A stretch of 29,056 nt of DNA from an uncultured Actinomycetes bacterium (GCA_937881255.1 CALGFH010000111.1:1-29056), one strand, 5' to 3'; positions 10,253 to 18,189 are shown, numbered from the stretch's first letter. Made by a program: numbers and translations. The notes: generated by a model not told the origin, from the letters alone.

Positions 10253-11076
10253 GCCCGTTTCGCGGGTCGGCGGGGCTCACCGGGCGGTGGGAGCACTTCG
10301 GCTACGCCGAGGAGGCCGGGGTGGCCACCGTCACCTTCGACCGGCCGGAACGGCTCAACGCCCTCACCTTCGAGGTCTACGCCGACCTGCGCGACCTGCT
10401 GGCCGAGCTGCCCAGCCGGGACGGGGTGCGGGTGCTGGTCCTGACCGGCCGGGGGCGCGGGTTCTGCTCGGGCGGGGACGTGCACGAGATCATCGGCGCC
10501 CTCCAGGCCATGGGGCCCCGGGAGCTGCTCGACTTCACCCGCATGACCGGGGCCGTCGTCCAGGGGCTGCGGGAGCTGCCCCTGCCGGTGGTGGCGGCCG
10601 TCAACGGGGTCGCGGCCGGGGCCGGGGCGGTCATCGCCCTGGCCGCCGACCTCCGGCTGCTGGCCCGCTCGGCCTCCCTGGCCTTCCTGTTCACCCGGGT
10701 CGGGCTGGCCGGGGCGGACATGGGCTGCGCCTACCTGCTGCCCCGGCTGGTCGGGCTGGGCCGGGCGACCGAGCTGCTGCTGCTCGGGGACCGGGTCGAC
10801 GCCGACCGGGCGGCCGGCCTCGGCCTGGCCAACCAGGTGGTCGACGATGCCGAGCTGCCCAAGGCGGCGGCCGAGCTGGCCCGGCGGCTGGCCGACGGCC
10901 CGTCCCTGGCCTATGCCGCCACCAAGGTGCTGCTGGCCCGCGAGCTCGACCTGCCCCTGGCCGGGGCGCTGGAGCTGGAGGCGGTCACCCAGGCCCTGCT
11001 GCTCGGCTCCGAGGACCACCGCGAGTTCTACGCCGCCTTCACCCAGGGCCGCTCCCCCACCTGGCGGGGCCGATGA
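10249..11076 (+). CDS. Enoyl-CoA hydratase/isomerase (crotonase) family protein
   Basis: 275 residues with a crotonase fold: RPERLNAL (32-39), the first oxyanion loop GRGFCSGGDV (69-78), and the second loop NGVAAGAGAV (119-128) followed by the helix containing LPRLVG (164-169). The two glutamates of classical enoyl-CoA hydratase (rat Glu144 and Glu164) align with Val128 and about Arg150, so neither is present. An Asp in GADMG (155-159) could be a substitute acid/base. It may therefore be an isomerase, hydrolase or other crotonase rather than a standard hydratase. The start overlaps the acyl-CoA dehydrogenase stop (ATGA) and the stop overlaps the next start in the same way, so it is translationally coupled. 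Confidence 0.9.
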   Translation: MSPFRGSAGLTGRWEHFGYAEEAGVATVTFDRPERLNALTFEVYADLRDLLAELPSRDGVRVLVLTGRGRGFCSGGDVHEIIGALQAMGPRELLDFTRMTGAVVQGLRELPLPVVAAVNGVAAGAGAVIALAADLRLLARSASLAFLFTRVGLAGADMGCAYLLPRLVGLGRATELLLLGDRVDADRAAGLGLANQVVDDAELPKAAAELARRLADGPSLAYAATKVLLARELDLPLAGALELEAVTQALLLGSEDHREFYAAFTQGRSPTWRGR

Positions 11077-11549
11077 TGCGGGCGGGCGCACCGGGAGCGG
11101 CTCGTGAACCCGACGGGGCGCCAGGCACCCCGCACCGGGTGGTGAACCCCGAGGGGCTGGCCCCGCCGGTCGGGTTCGCCCACGCGGTCGTCGCCGCCCC
11201 CGGCCGCACCGTCTACCTGGGCGGCCAGGCCGCCCAGGGCCCCGACGGGAGGATCGTCGGGGCGACCCTGGCCGAGCAGTTCGAGGTCGCCGCCGGCAAC
11301 CTGGTCGCCGCCCTGGCCGCGGCCGGCGGGTCGCCCGAGCACCTGGTGTCCCTGCACGTCTACACCACCGAGATCGACCGCTACCGGGCCACCCTGGCCG
11401 AGCTGGGCGCCGCCTACCGGCGCCACCTGGGCCGCCACTACGTGGCCACGGCCCTGTTCGAGGTCGCCGGGCTGTTCGACCCGGCGGCCAAGGTCGAGCT
11501 GGTCGGGGTCGCCGTCGTCCCCGGCCCGGAGCCCGAGGAGCACCCATGA
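11073..11549 (+). CDS. Rid (YjgF/YER057c/UK114) family protein
   Basis: 158 residues with about 20 extra N-terminal residues before a Rid domain: VYLGGQAAQGPDG (47-59), QFEVAAGNLVAALAAAG (69-85), LVSLHVYTTEIDRY (91-104) and a C-terminal strand VELVGVAVV (141-149). Archetypal RidA hydrolyses reactive 2-aminoacrylate enamines/imines using a conserved Arg (Arg105 in E. coli). In the aligned stretch here (YVATALFEVAGL) that Arg is replaced by Thr, so it belongs to an Arg-less Rid subgroup with an uncertain reaction. Its place between acyl-CoA dehydrogenases suggests handling an enamine or imine made during degradation of an amino-substituted acyl-CoA. The ATG at 11073 overlaps the upstream stop; a second ATG follows directly. 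Confidence 0.9.
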   Translation: MMRAGAPGAAREPDGAPGTPHRVVNPEGLAPPVGFAHAVVAAPGRTVYLGGQAAQGPDGRIVGATLAEQFEVAAGNLVAALAAAGGSPEHLVSLHVYTTEIDRYRATLAELGAAYRRHLGRHYVATALFEVAGLFDPAAKVELVGVAVVPGPEPEEHP

Positions 11550-12715
11550 GCCCGCCCCCCGCCCTGGACTTCCTCGACCTGGACCGGCTGCTGAGCGACG
11601 AGGAGCGGCTGATCCGCGACACCACCCGCGGCTTCGTCGCCGACCGCATCCTGCCCGAGGTGGCCGGCTGGTTCGAGCGCGGCGAGCTGCCCCGGGAGCT
11701 GGCCAAGGAGCTCGGCGACCTCGGCCTGCTCGGCATGCACCTGGAGGGCTACGGCTGCGCCGGCACCAACGCGGTCAGCTACGGCCTGGCCTGCCTGGAG
11801 CTGGAGGCCGGTGACTCCGGGGCCCGCAGCTTCGTCTCGGTCCAGGGCTCCCTGGCCATGTACCCGATCTGGAAGTACGGCTCCGAGGAGCAGAAGCGGC
11901 GCTGGCTGCCGCCGATGGCCGCCGGCGAGGTGATCGGCTGCTTCGGCCTGACCGAGCCCGACTTCGGCTCCAACCCGGCCGGCATGCGGACCAGCGCCCG
12001 CCGCGACGGCGGCGACTGGGTGCTCAACGGGACCAAGATGTGGATCACCAACGGCGGCATCGCCGACGTGGCCGTGGTCTGGGCCCGGACCGAGGACGAG
12101 GGGGTGCGCGGCTTCCTGGTCCCGGCCGGCACCCCCGGCTTCTCCACCCGCGACATCGGCCGCAAGCTGTCGCTGCGGGCCTCGGTCACCTCCGAGCTGG
12201 TCCTGGAGGACTGCCGGCTGCCCGCCGACGCCGTGCTCCCCGAGGTCCGCGGCATGCGCGGCCCCCTGTCGTGCCTCAACGAGGCCCGCTTCGGGATCGT
12301 CTGGGGGTCGATGGGCGCGGCCCGGGCCTGCTTCCAGAGCGCCCTCGAGTACGCCACCACCCGCGAGCAGTTCGACCGGCCCATCGGCGGGTTCCAGCTG
12401 ACCCAGCAGAAGCTGGCCGACATGCTGGTCGAGCTGTCCAAGGGCACCCTGCTGGCCCTGCACCTGGGCCGGATGAAGGACGACGGCCGGCTCGCCCCCG
12501 AGCAGGTCAGCCTGGGCAAGCTCAACAACGTCCGCGAGGCCCTGGCCATCGCCCGCAGCGCCCGGACGATCCTGGGGGCCAACGGCATCACCCTCGAGTA
12601 CCCGGTGATCCGCCACGCCAACAACCTCGAGTCGGTGCTCACCTACGAGGGCACCAGCGAGGTCCACAGCCTGATCCTGGGCCAGGCCGTCACCGGCCTG
12701 GCCGCCTTCCAGTAG
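11546..12715 (+). CDS. Glutaryl-CoA dehydrogenase-like acyl-CoA dehydrogenase
   Basis: 389 residues, close to the glutaryl-CoA dehydrogenase branch: GCAGTNAVSYG (70-80), SGARSFVSVQGSL (91-103), GCFGLTEPDFGSNP (131-144), KMWITNG (164-170), and a C terminus TYEGTSEVHSLILGQAVTG, with Glu368 as catalytic base. The Arg in SGARSF matches Arg94 of the human enzyme, which holds the substrate's distal carboxylate. The likely reaction is glutaryl-CoA to crotonyl-CoA plus CO2, as in lysine, tryptophan and aromatic degradation; a related dicarboxyl-CoA is possible. It is the last gene of the ATGA-coupled operon and is followed by a strong hairpin terminator. Confidence 0.93.
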   Translation: MSPPPALDFLDLDRLLSDEERLIRDTTRGFVADRILPEVAGWFERGELPRELAKELGDLGLLGMHLEGYGCAGTNAVSYGLACLELEAGDSGARSFVSVQGSLAMYPIWKYGSEEQKRRWLPPMAAGEVIGCFGLTEPDFGSNPAGMRTSARRDGGDWVLNGTKMWITNGGIADVAVVWARTEDEGVRGFLVPAGTPGFSTRDIGRKLSLRASVTSELVLEDCRLPADAVLPEVRGMRGPLSCLNEARFGIVWGSMGAARACFQSALEYATTREQFDRPIGGFQLTQQKLADMLVELSKGTLLALHLGRMKDDGRLAPEQVSLGKLNNVREALAIARSARTILGANGITLEYPVIRHANNLESVLTYEGTSEVHSLILGQAVTGLAAFQ

Positions 12716-12718
12716 GCC

Positions 12719-12747
12719 GAGGCGGCCAGGGTCACCCTGGCCGCCTC
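12719..12747. terminator. Bidirectional hairpin between convergent genes
   Basis: A perfect inverted repeat with 14-base arms (GAGGCGGCCAGGGT and its complement) separated by one base lies in the 52-base gap between the glutaryl-CoA-dehydrogenase-like gene and the convergent LPXTG gene. There is no T tract on either side, as is common in very G+C-rich actinobacteria. It can fold in RNA from both strands, so it probably ends both transcripts. Confidence 0.75.
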
Positions 12748-12767
12748 CGCCGTCGTGCCCGGGCGGG

Positions 12768-13748
12768 CTATCGCGTCGGCGCCGGGCGGCGGACGAGCGC
12801 GACCAGCGCCGCCCCGGCCATCAGCAGGCCGCCCCCGACCGCGAGCAGCAGCGGGCTGCGGGGGCCGGTGAACGGCAGATTCCCCGGCGGGGTGTCGCCG
12901 AGTGCGCTGTCGGCGGTCACGGTGAACAGGGCCATGCAGACCGGCGGCAGGGAGCCGATGGCATAGGTGCCGGGGCGGGTCGGGCCGCCCGGCGAGCCCT
13001 GCCGCTGGTCCAGCCGGTCCGGGATGGTGACGGTGGCCCGGAAGCGGCCCTGGTCGTCGGTGCCGAACTCGCCGAGGCCGGCCATGCCGTCGGTGCCGCT
13101 GCCGCCGTTCTGCATGACCAGCAGGGTCGTGGCCGACCCGGGGGCGCAGCCCTGGCCCTCGACGGTGACCTTGGTGCCGACCGGGCCGCTGCTCGGGGTC
13201 AGGGTCAGGGCCTTGGGCCCGTCCGCCTGGCCGGCGCCGGCCGGGTGGGCCAGGTCCAGGACGATGCGGTTGGGACCGGACAGCTCGAACACCCGGAAGC
13301 CGACCTGCTGGGACACGCCGACCCCGGCGGTGGTCTGACCCTCGAAGGAGAACGGGGCGTTGACCTCACGCAGGGCCGGGAAGTCGGGCCGGAGCCGGGT
13401 GGTCTTCAGGACCGGGCGCCCGTCGTCGTCGGTCGCGGCCCGCAGGACGACTTCCAGGAACGCCGACCCGCGCAGGGTGAGCGGGTCGCCCGAGCCGTCC
13501 ATCCGCACCACCGGCACGTACCGGATCGAGTACCAGGGGATCGGGCCGTCGATCTGGAACACGACCCGGTCGAAGGTGGCGTGGCGGCCGGCCCGCAGGT
13601 CGACCAGCTTGGGCGAGCCTGCCGGCGGGTGCTCGACGGTCCTCGGGCTGGTCGAGAATCCGGGGTCGGCGGCGGCCGCCGGGGCCAGCAGCAGGCCGAC
13701 GGCGACAAGGATGGGAACGGTGGCTGCGAGGCGACGGAACAGGCGCAT
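12768..13748 (-). CDS. LPXTG-type surface protein with AMIN-like and Ig/TIG-like domains
   Basis: 326 residues. A signal peptide (MRLFRRLAATVPILVAVG... ending in AAAADP near 25-29) is followed by an AMIN-like beta domain (about 38-170: GRHATFDRVVFQIDG, FRVFELSGPNRIVLDLAHP), then a second beta region with LTLTPSSGPVGTKVTVEG (about 180-275), which resembles IPT/TIG or Ig-like repeats. The C terminus has LPFTG, a hydrophobic stretch and a basic tail RRPAPTR, the three parts of a sortase cell-wall sorting signal. So it is probably exported by Sec and linked to peptidoglycan. AMIN domains bind cell-envelope polymers in better-known proteins. No sortase gene is in the window. The Rrf2 gene lies 147 bases upstream on the same strand; that gap shows nothing I can name. 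Confidence 0.85.
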   Translation of the reverse strand: MRLFRRLAATVPILVAVGLLLAPAAAADPGFSTSPRTVEHPPAGSPKLVDLRAGRHATFDRVVFQIDGPIPWYSIRYVPVVRMDGSGDPLTLRGSAFLEVVLRAATDDDGRPVLKTTRLRPDFPALREVNAPFSFEGQTTAGVGVSQQVGFRVFELSGPNRIVLDLAHPAGAGQADGPKALTLTPSSGPVGTKVTVEGQGCAPGSATTLLVMQNGGSGTDGMAGLGEFGTDDQGRFRATVTIPDRLDQRQGSPGGPTRPGTYAIGSLPPVCMALFTVTADSALGDTPPGNLPFTGPRSPLLLAVGGGLLMAGAALVALVRRPAPTR

Positions 13749-13895
13749 GATGCCCCCCTGGGCGGCGGTGATCTGGCGTGCTGGGGGCAGTCTGGCCGGC
13801 TCAGGTCACGGTGGGGGTACCGGGCAGTCTCGCCGCGATGTCCGGTCCAGCGCGATCAGGTCACGCCGGCGTCGCGGCCAGGTCGCGGCGCCGAG

Positions 13896-14405
13896 CTACG
13901 GCTGTCGGCCGGCCCGACGGGACGGTGGCGGCGGGGTGTGGCCACCGGCCGAGCGCGACACCCAGGCGTCGGCGTCGGCGATCAGCTCCTCGACGTCGGC
14001 CGGCAGGGCCCCGGCGACCAGGTCGGCCAGGGTGACCCGCTCGAGCACGCTGCGCAGGCTCACCCGGACCGCGATCCAGACCTCGACCAGGTGGCTGGCG
14101 CTGCCCGAGTACTGGACCGACTCCGGCCGGGCCCCGCGGACGTTGGCCAGCGGCCCGTCGACGGCCCGGATGATGTCGGCCAGGGTGATGGTGTGGGGCG
14201 GCTCGGCCAGCCAGTAGCCGCCCTCGGCCCCCCGCTGGCTCTGCACGTAGCCGGCGTGGCGCAGGTCGGAGAGGATGTTCTCGAGGAACTTGAGCGGGAT
14301 CTGCTGGGCCTCGGCGATCCGGTCGCCCTTGACCGGCCCCGCCTCGGCCGCGGCCAGCTCGATCGCCGCCCGGACGGCGTAGTCGGCCTTCGCTGACACA
14401 TGCAT
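13896..14405 (-). CDS. Rrf2-family transcriptional regulator without Fe-S cysteines (CymR-like)
   Basis: 169 residues. The N-terminal winged helix is typical of Rrf2 proteins: SAKADYAVRAAIELA (4-18), the recognition region IPLKFLENILSDLRHAGYV (36-54) and the wing RGAEGGYWLA (58-67). There is no cysteine anywhere in the chosen protein, so it cannot hold the iron-sulfur cluster of IscR, NsrR or RirA. CymR of Bacillus, the cysteine-metabolism repressor, is likewise cluster-free. Being divergent from a sulfate-uptake operon, it is a good candidate for repressing that operon when sulfur is plentiful. I chose the ATG at 14405 (MHVSAKADY) because homologous proteins begin here; the frame is open 16 codons further. 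No strong ribosome-binding site is seen. Confidence 0.88.
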   Translation of the reverse strand: MHVSAKADYAVRAAIELAAAEAGPVKGDRIAEAQQIPLKFLENILSDLRHAGYVQSQRGAEGGYWLAEPPHTITLADIIRAVDGPLANVRGARPESVQYSGSASHLVEVWIAVRVSLRSVLERVTLADLVAGALPADVEELIADADAWVSRSAGGHTPPPPSRRAGRQP

Positions 14406-14536
14406 GGGCGCATTCTTGCCCAACCACGGGCGGCAGGGAACCGGCGCGGCCACCGACCCGGCTCATCCAGGTGCACTAGGCCGATTCGGGCGCTTGACGG
14501 AGCGGGCTCGGCCCTTCACCGTGTCATTCTCCATCA

Positions 14537-14555
14537 ACCGAGTAGGGAAAGTGGT
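14537..14555. promoter_or_regulatory. Candidate Rrf2-type operator ahead of the sulfate operon
   Basis: The 169-base divergent gap between the Rrf2 gene and the sulfate-binding-protein gene contains a locally A-rich stretch, ACCGAGTAGGGAAAGTGGT, with ACC...GGT ends. It is just upstream of the binding-protein start. It is only loosely palindromic; the call rests mainly on location. No convincing sigma-70 boxes were found, though a TTGACG occurs at 14494-14499. Confidence 0.2.
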
Positions 14556-14574
14556 AATGGTGATCGGAGGAATG

Positions 14575-15570
14575 ATGAAGGTGCGTGCCAAGTTCGCCGC
14601 CGGCCTGCTGGCCGCGGGGATGCTGCTGGCCGCCGGGTGCGGCGGGTCGGGCGGGGGGAGCGACAAGCTGACGCTGGTCGCCTACTCGACCCCCCGGGAG
14701 GCCTACGAGCAGCTGATCCCGGCGTTCCAGAAGACCGAGGCCGGCAAGGGCGTCGGGTTCTCCCAGTCCTACGGCTCCTCGGGCGACCAGAGCCGCGCCG
14801 TCCAGAACGGCCTGGCCGCCGACGTGGTCACCCTGGCCCTGGAGCCGGACATGACCAAGCTGGTCGACGCCGGACTGGTCGCCGAGGGCTGGAACGCCGA
14901 CGAGCACAAGGGCATGATCACCAACTCGGTGGTGGTGTTCATCGTCCGCAAGGGCAACCCCAAGAACATCAGGACCTGGGACGACCTGATCAAGCCGGGG
15001 GTCGAGGTCATCGAGCCGAACCCGTTCACCTCGGGCGGGGCCAAGTGGAACATCATGGCCGCCTACGGCGCCCAGCTGCAGGGCGGCAAGACCCCCGAGC
15101 AGGCCAACGCCTACCTGCTGGAGCTGTTCCGTCACGTGCCCGTGCAGGACAAGTCGGCCCGTGAGGCGCTGCAGACCTTCATCGGCGGCAAGGGCGACGT
15201 GATGCTGGCCTACGAGAACGAGGCCATCAACGCCCAGCAGAAGGAGCAGCCGGTCGACTACGTGGTGCCCGACGACACCATCCTGATCGAGAACCCGATC
15301 GCGGTCGCCAGCAAGTCCAAGAACGCCACCGCGGCCTCCGCCTTCGTCGACTTCCTCCGCTCCGAGGAGGCCCAGCGGATGTACGCCGAGCGGGGCTACC
15401 GGCCGGTCAACCAGGCGGCCGCCGCCGGGGCCGGGTTCCCCGAGCCGCCGGGCCTGTTCACCATCAAGGACCTGGGCGGCTGGACCGACGTGAACAAGAG
15501 GTTCTTCGACAAGGAGGCCGGGATCGTGGCCGACATCGAGCGGACCGTCGGGGTGTCGGTTGGCAGCTAG
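14575..15570 (+). CDS. sbp: Sulfate ABC transporter substrate-binding lipoprotein
   Basis: 331 residues. The signal peptide ends in a lipobox LLAAGC with Cys22 as the lipid-anchored residue, then a Gly/Ser spacer. The body matches periplasmic-type sulfate/thiosulfate binding proteins (CysP/Sbp): LVAYSTPREAYEQLIPAF, SYGSSGDQSRAVQNGLAADVV, ITNSVVVFIVRKGNPK, VIEPNPFTSGGAKWN, GKGDVMLAYENEA and AERGYRPVN. It captures sulfate (or thiosulfate) outside the membrane for CysT/CysW. The start is uncertain by a few codons: GGAGG (14566-14570) suits ATG 14575 better than ATG 14572; longer GTG/ATG starts are possible. First gene of the operon. Confidence 0.94.
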   Translation: MKVRAKFAAGLLAAGMLLAAGCGGSGGGSDKLTLVAYSTPREAYEQLIPAFQKTEAGKGVGFSQSYGSSGDQSRAVQNGLAADVVTLALEPDMTKLVDAGLVAEGWNADEHKGMITNSVVVFIVRKGNPKNIRTWDDLIKPGVEVIEPNPFTSGGAKWNIMAAYGAQLQGGKTPEQANAYLLELFRHVPVQDKSAREALQTFIGGKGDVMLAYENEAINAQQKEQPVDYVVPDDTILIENPIAVASKSKNATAASAFVDFLRSEEAQRMYAERGYRPVNQAAAAGAGFPEPPGLFTIKDLGGWTDVNKRFFDKEAGIVADIERTVGVSVGS

Positions 15571-16384
15571 CACCCTCGCCCGGGGACGCGCCGGGCAGGA
15601 GGTCAGGGGCGGTGCCGCGCTGCTGCGCGGCACCGTCACCCTCTACCTCAGCCTGATCGTCGTCCTGCCCCTGACCGCGGTCGTCTGGCGCTCCAGCCGC
15701 GACGGCTGGGGGGCGTTCTGGGAGGCCGCGACCCAGCCCCAGGCGCTGGCCGCCCTGCGCCTGACCTTCGCGGTCGCCCTGGCCGTGGCCGCCGGCAATG
15801 TGGTCATGGGCACGGTCATCGCCTGGGTCCTGGTCCGCGACCAGTTCCCGGGCAAGCGGGTGGTCAACGCCCTGATCGACCTGCCCTTCGCCCTGCCCAC
15901 GATCGTCGCCGGGATCACCCTGCTGGCCCTGTACGGCAGCAGCAGCCCGGTCGGGGTCGACATCGGCTACACCCGGGCCGGGGTGGTGCTGGCCCTGGCC
16001 TTCGTGACCCTGCCGTTCGTGGTCCGCTCGGTCCAGCCGGTGCTGCTGACCATGGAGCCGGACATGGAGGAGGCGGCCCGCTGCCTGGGCGCCGGGCCGC
16101 TGACCAGCTTCCGCCGGATCGTGCTCCCGACCATCGCCCCGGCCCTGCTGGCCGGCGCGGCCCTGGCCTTCGCCCGGGCGGTGGGCGAGTTCGGCTCGGT
16201 GGTGATCCTGTCGGGCAACATCCCCTACCGGACCGAGGTCGCCTCGGTGCACGTGTTCTCGCTGGTCGAGAACGACGACGTCGGCAGCGCGGCCGCCGTC
16301 TCGGTGGTCCTGCTGGCCACCTCGGTGCTGGTCCTGGCCGGCCTCAACCTGCTCCAGCGGAGGAGGACCCGCCATGCCGACTAG
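15560..16384 (+). CDS. cysT: Sulfate ABC transporter permease CysT
   Basis: 274 residues with about six transmembrane helices and the ABC-permease EAA loop EEAARCLGAGPLTSFRRIVLP (positions about 172-192), which docks on the ATPase. PFALPTIVAGITLLALYG and FARAVGEFGSVVILSGN are hallmarks of the CysT subfamily. The start is a TTG that overlaps the end of the binding-protein gene by 11 bases; no ATG or GTG fits, so TTG is the best choice. It pairs with CysW to form the membrane channel for sulfate. Confidence 0.93.
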   Translation: MAASTLARGRAGQEVRGGAALLRGTVTLYLSLIVVLPLTAVVWRSSRDGWGAFWEAATQPQALAALRLTFAVALAVAAGNVVMGTVIAWVLVRDQFPGKRVVNALIDLPFALPTIVAGITLLALYGSSSPVGVDIGYTRAGVVLALAFVTLPFVVRSVQPVLLTMEPDMEEAARCLGAGPLTSFRRIVLPTIAPALLAGAALAFARAVGEFGSVVILSGNIPYRTEVASVHVFSLVENDDVGSAAAVSVVLLATSVLVLAGLNLLQRRRTRHAD

Positions 16385-17171
16385 GGGCCGTCTCCCTCTC
16401 CGGATCCTGGCCCTGGGCTATCTGGCCGCGATCCTGCTGGTGCCGGTGGGGGCGGTCATCTGGCGGGCCTTCGGGGACGGCATCGCCCCGGTGTGGCAGG
16501 CCGTCACCGCCCCCGACGCGCTCCACGCGTTCTGGCTGTCGCTGCTGATCGCGGCCATCGCCGTGCCCCTCAACACCGTCTTCGGGATCATCTGCGCGGT
16601 CGTGCTGGTCCGCCAGCGCTTCCGGGGCCGGCGGCTGCTGGACGCCGTCATCGACCTGCCGTTCGCCATCTCCCCGGTGGTCATCGGGCTGGCCCTGATC
16701 CTGGTCTACGGCCAGGCCGGCTGGCTCGGCAGCTGGCTGGCCGAGCGGGGCATCCAGGTGATCTTCTCGCTCCCGGGCATGGTCCTGGCCACCGTGTTCG
16801 TCTCCCTGCCGTACGTGGTCCGGGAGGTGGCCCCGGTCCTGCGCGAGGTCGGCACCGACCAGGAGGAGGCCGCCTGGACCCTGGGGGCCTCGCCCCTGCG
16901 GGCGTTCCTCCAGGTGACCCTGCCCGCGATCCGCTGGGGGGTGGCCTACGGGGTGGTCCTGACCACCGCCCGGGCCCTTGGCGAGTTCGGCGCGGTCACG
17001 ATCGTGTCCGGCCGCCTGGCCGGCCAGACCGAGACCCTCACCCTGTACGTGGAGAACCGCTTCGAGGCCTTCGACCTCACCGGCGCCTACGCCGCCTCGC
17101 TCACCCTGGCGGTGCTCGCCCTGCTCGTCCTGCTGGCAATGACCCGGCTCCAACGCAAGGAAGGCCGCTAG
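16374..17171 (+). CDS. cysW: Sulfate ABC transporter permease CysW
   Basis: 265 residues, six hydrophobic segments, with the EAA loop EEAAWTLGASPLRAFLQVTLP near 162-182 and the subfamily motifs DLPFAISPVVIGLALILVYG and RALGEFGAVTIVSG, followed by QTETLTLYVENRF. The ATG at 16374 overlaps the CysT gene by 11 bases and has GGAGGAGG ahead of it. It forms the second half of the sulfate channel. The stop codon touches the CysA start. Confidence 0.93.
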   Translation: MPTRGRLPLRILALGYLAAILLVPVGAVIWRAFGDGIAPVWQAVTAPDALHAFWLSLLIAAIAVPLNTVFGIICAVVLVRQRFRGRRLLDAVIDLPFAISPVVIGLALILVYGQAGWLGSWLAERGIQVIFSLPGMVLATVFVSLPYVVREVAPVLREVGTDQEEAAWTLGASPLRAFLQVTLPAIRWGVAYGVVLTTARALGEFGAVTIVSGRLAGQTETLTLYVENRFEAFDLTGAYAASLTLAVLALLVLLAMTRLQRKEGR

Positions 17172-18140
17172 ATGTCCATTCTCGTTCGCAACGCGACCCG
17201 CCGCTTCGGGGACTTCACCGCCCTCGACGACGTGTCGGTGGAGATCCCCAGCGGCTCCCTGACCGCCCTGCTCGGCCCCAGCGGCAGCGGCAAGTCGACC
17301 CTGCTGCGGGTGATCGCCGGGCTGGAGCGGCCCGACGCCGGCAGCGTCGAGATCGACGGCCGCGACGCCACCAGCCTGCCCCCGCAACGGCGCGGGGTCG
17401 GGTTCGTGTTCCAGCACTACGCCGCGTTCAAGCACATGACGGTGCGCGAGAACGTCGCCTTCGGGCTCAAGGTGGCCCGCCGGCCCAAGGCCGAGATCCG
17501 GGCCCGGGTGGACGAGCTGCTGGAGCTGGTCCAGCTGCCCGGCCTGGCCGACCGCTACCCGGCCCAGCTGTCGGGCGGCCAGCGCCAGCGCATGGCCCTG
17601 GCCCGCTCCCTGGCCACCCAGCCGAGCGTCCTGCTGCTGGACGAGCCGTTCGGGGCCCTTGACGCCCGGGTCCGCAAGGAGCTGCGGGCCTGGCTGCGCC
17701 ACCTGCACGACGAGGTGCATGTGACCACCGTGTTCGTCACCCACGACCAGGAGGAGGCCATGGAGGTGGCCGACCGGATCGTGGTCATGAACCACGGCCG
17801 GGTCGAGCAGGTCGGCGGGCCCCGCGACCTCTACGAGCACCCCGCCAACGCCTTCGTGATGGGCTTCGTTGGCGCGGTCACCCGCCTGGGCGAGCACTTC
17901 ATCCGCCCCCACGACATCGAGGTCCGGCGCCAGCCCAACGGCACCACCTCCGAGGCCATGGTGGAGCGGCTGGTCCACCTGGGCTTCGAGGTCCGGGCCG
18001 ACCTGGTGCTGCACGACGGCCAGCGCCTCGCGGCCCAGCTGTCGCGCCAGGACGCCGAGGAGCTGGAGCTGGCCCAGGGCCAGATCGTGTTCGTCCGGCC
18101 CAGCCGGACCCGCCAGTTCGCCGAGGCCCCGGCCGGCTGA
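17172..18140 (+). CDS. cysA: Sulfate ABC transporter ATP-binding protein CysA
   Basis: 322 residues. Walker A GPSGSGKST (35-43), Q-loop FVFQHYAAF (78-86), signature LSGGQRQR (133-140), Walker B LLLDEPFGALD (154-164) and switch His191 in VFVTHD. The last 90 or so residues form a TOBE-like regulatory domain that starts with FIRPHDIEVRR. It powers sulfate import through CysTW. It starts directly after the CysW stop, with AAGGAAGG as ribosome-binding site. The operon has no visible sulfate-assimilation enzymes, so those must lie elsewhere. Confidence 0.95.
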   Translation: MSILVRNATRRFGDFTALDDVSVEIPSGSLTALLGPSGSGKSTLLRVIAGLERPDAGSVEIDGRDATSLPPQRRGVGFVFQHYAAFKHMTVRENVAFGLKVARRPKAEIRARVDELLELVQLPGLADRYPAQLSGGQRQRMALARSLATQPSVLLLDEPFGALDARVRKELRAWLRHLHDEVHVTTVFVTHDQEEAMEVADRIVVMNHGRVEQVGGPRDLYEHPANAFVMGFVGAVTRLGEHFIRPHDIEVRRQPNGTTSEAMVERLVHLGFEVRADLVLHDGQRLAAQLSRQDAEELELAQGQIVFVRPSRTRQFAEAPAG

Positions 18141-18166
18141 CCGGCGCTAGCTCAAACGAAGCAGAT

Positions 18167-18189
18167 GGCTTAGCATTCGCTGCTTAGCC
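18167..18189. other. Imperfect hairpin after the sulfate operon: terminator or operator
   Basis: GGCTTAGCA-TTCGC-TGCTTAGCC forms a 9-pair stem with one T-T mismatch and a five-base loop. It lies in the 82-base gap between cysA and the histidine kinase gene, in a stretch noticeably richer in A and T than its surroundings. The same arms also give a direct repeat GCTTAGC (18169-18175 and 18182-18188). It could end the sulfate transcript or be a binding site in the kinase promoter; no T tract follows. Confidence 0.4.
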
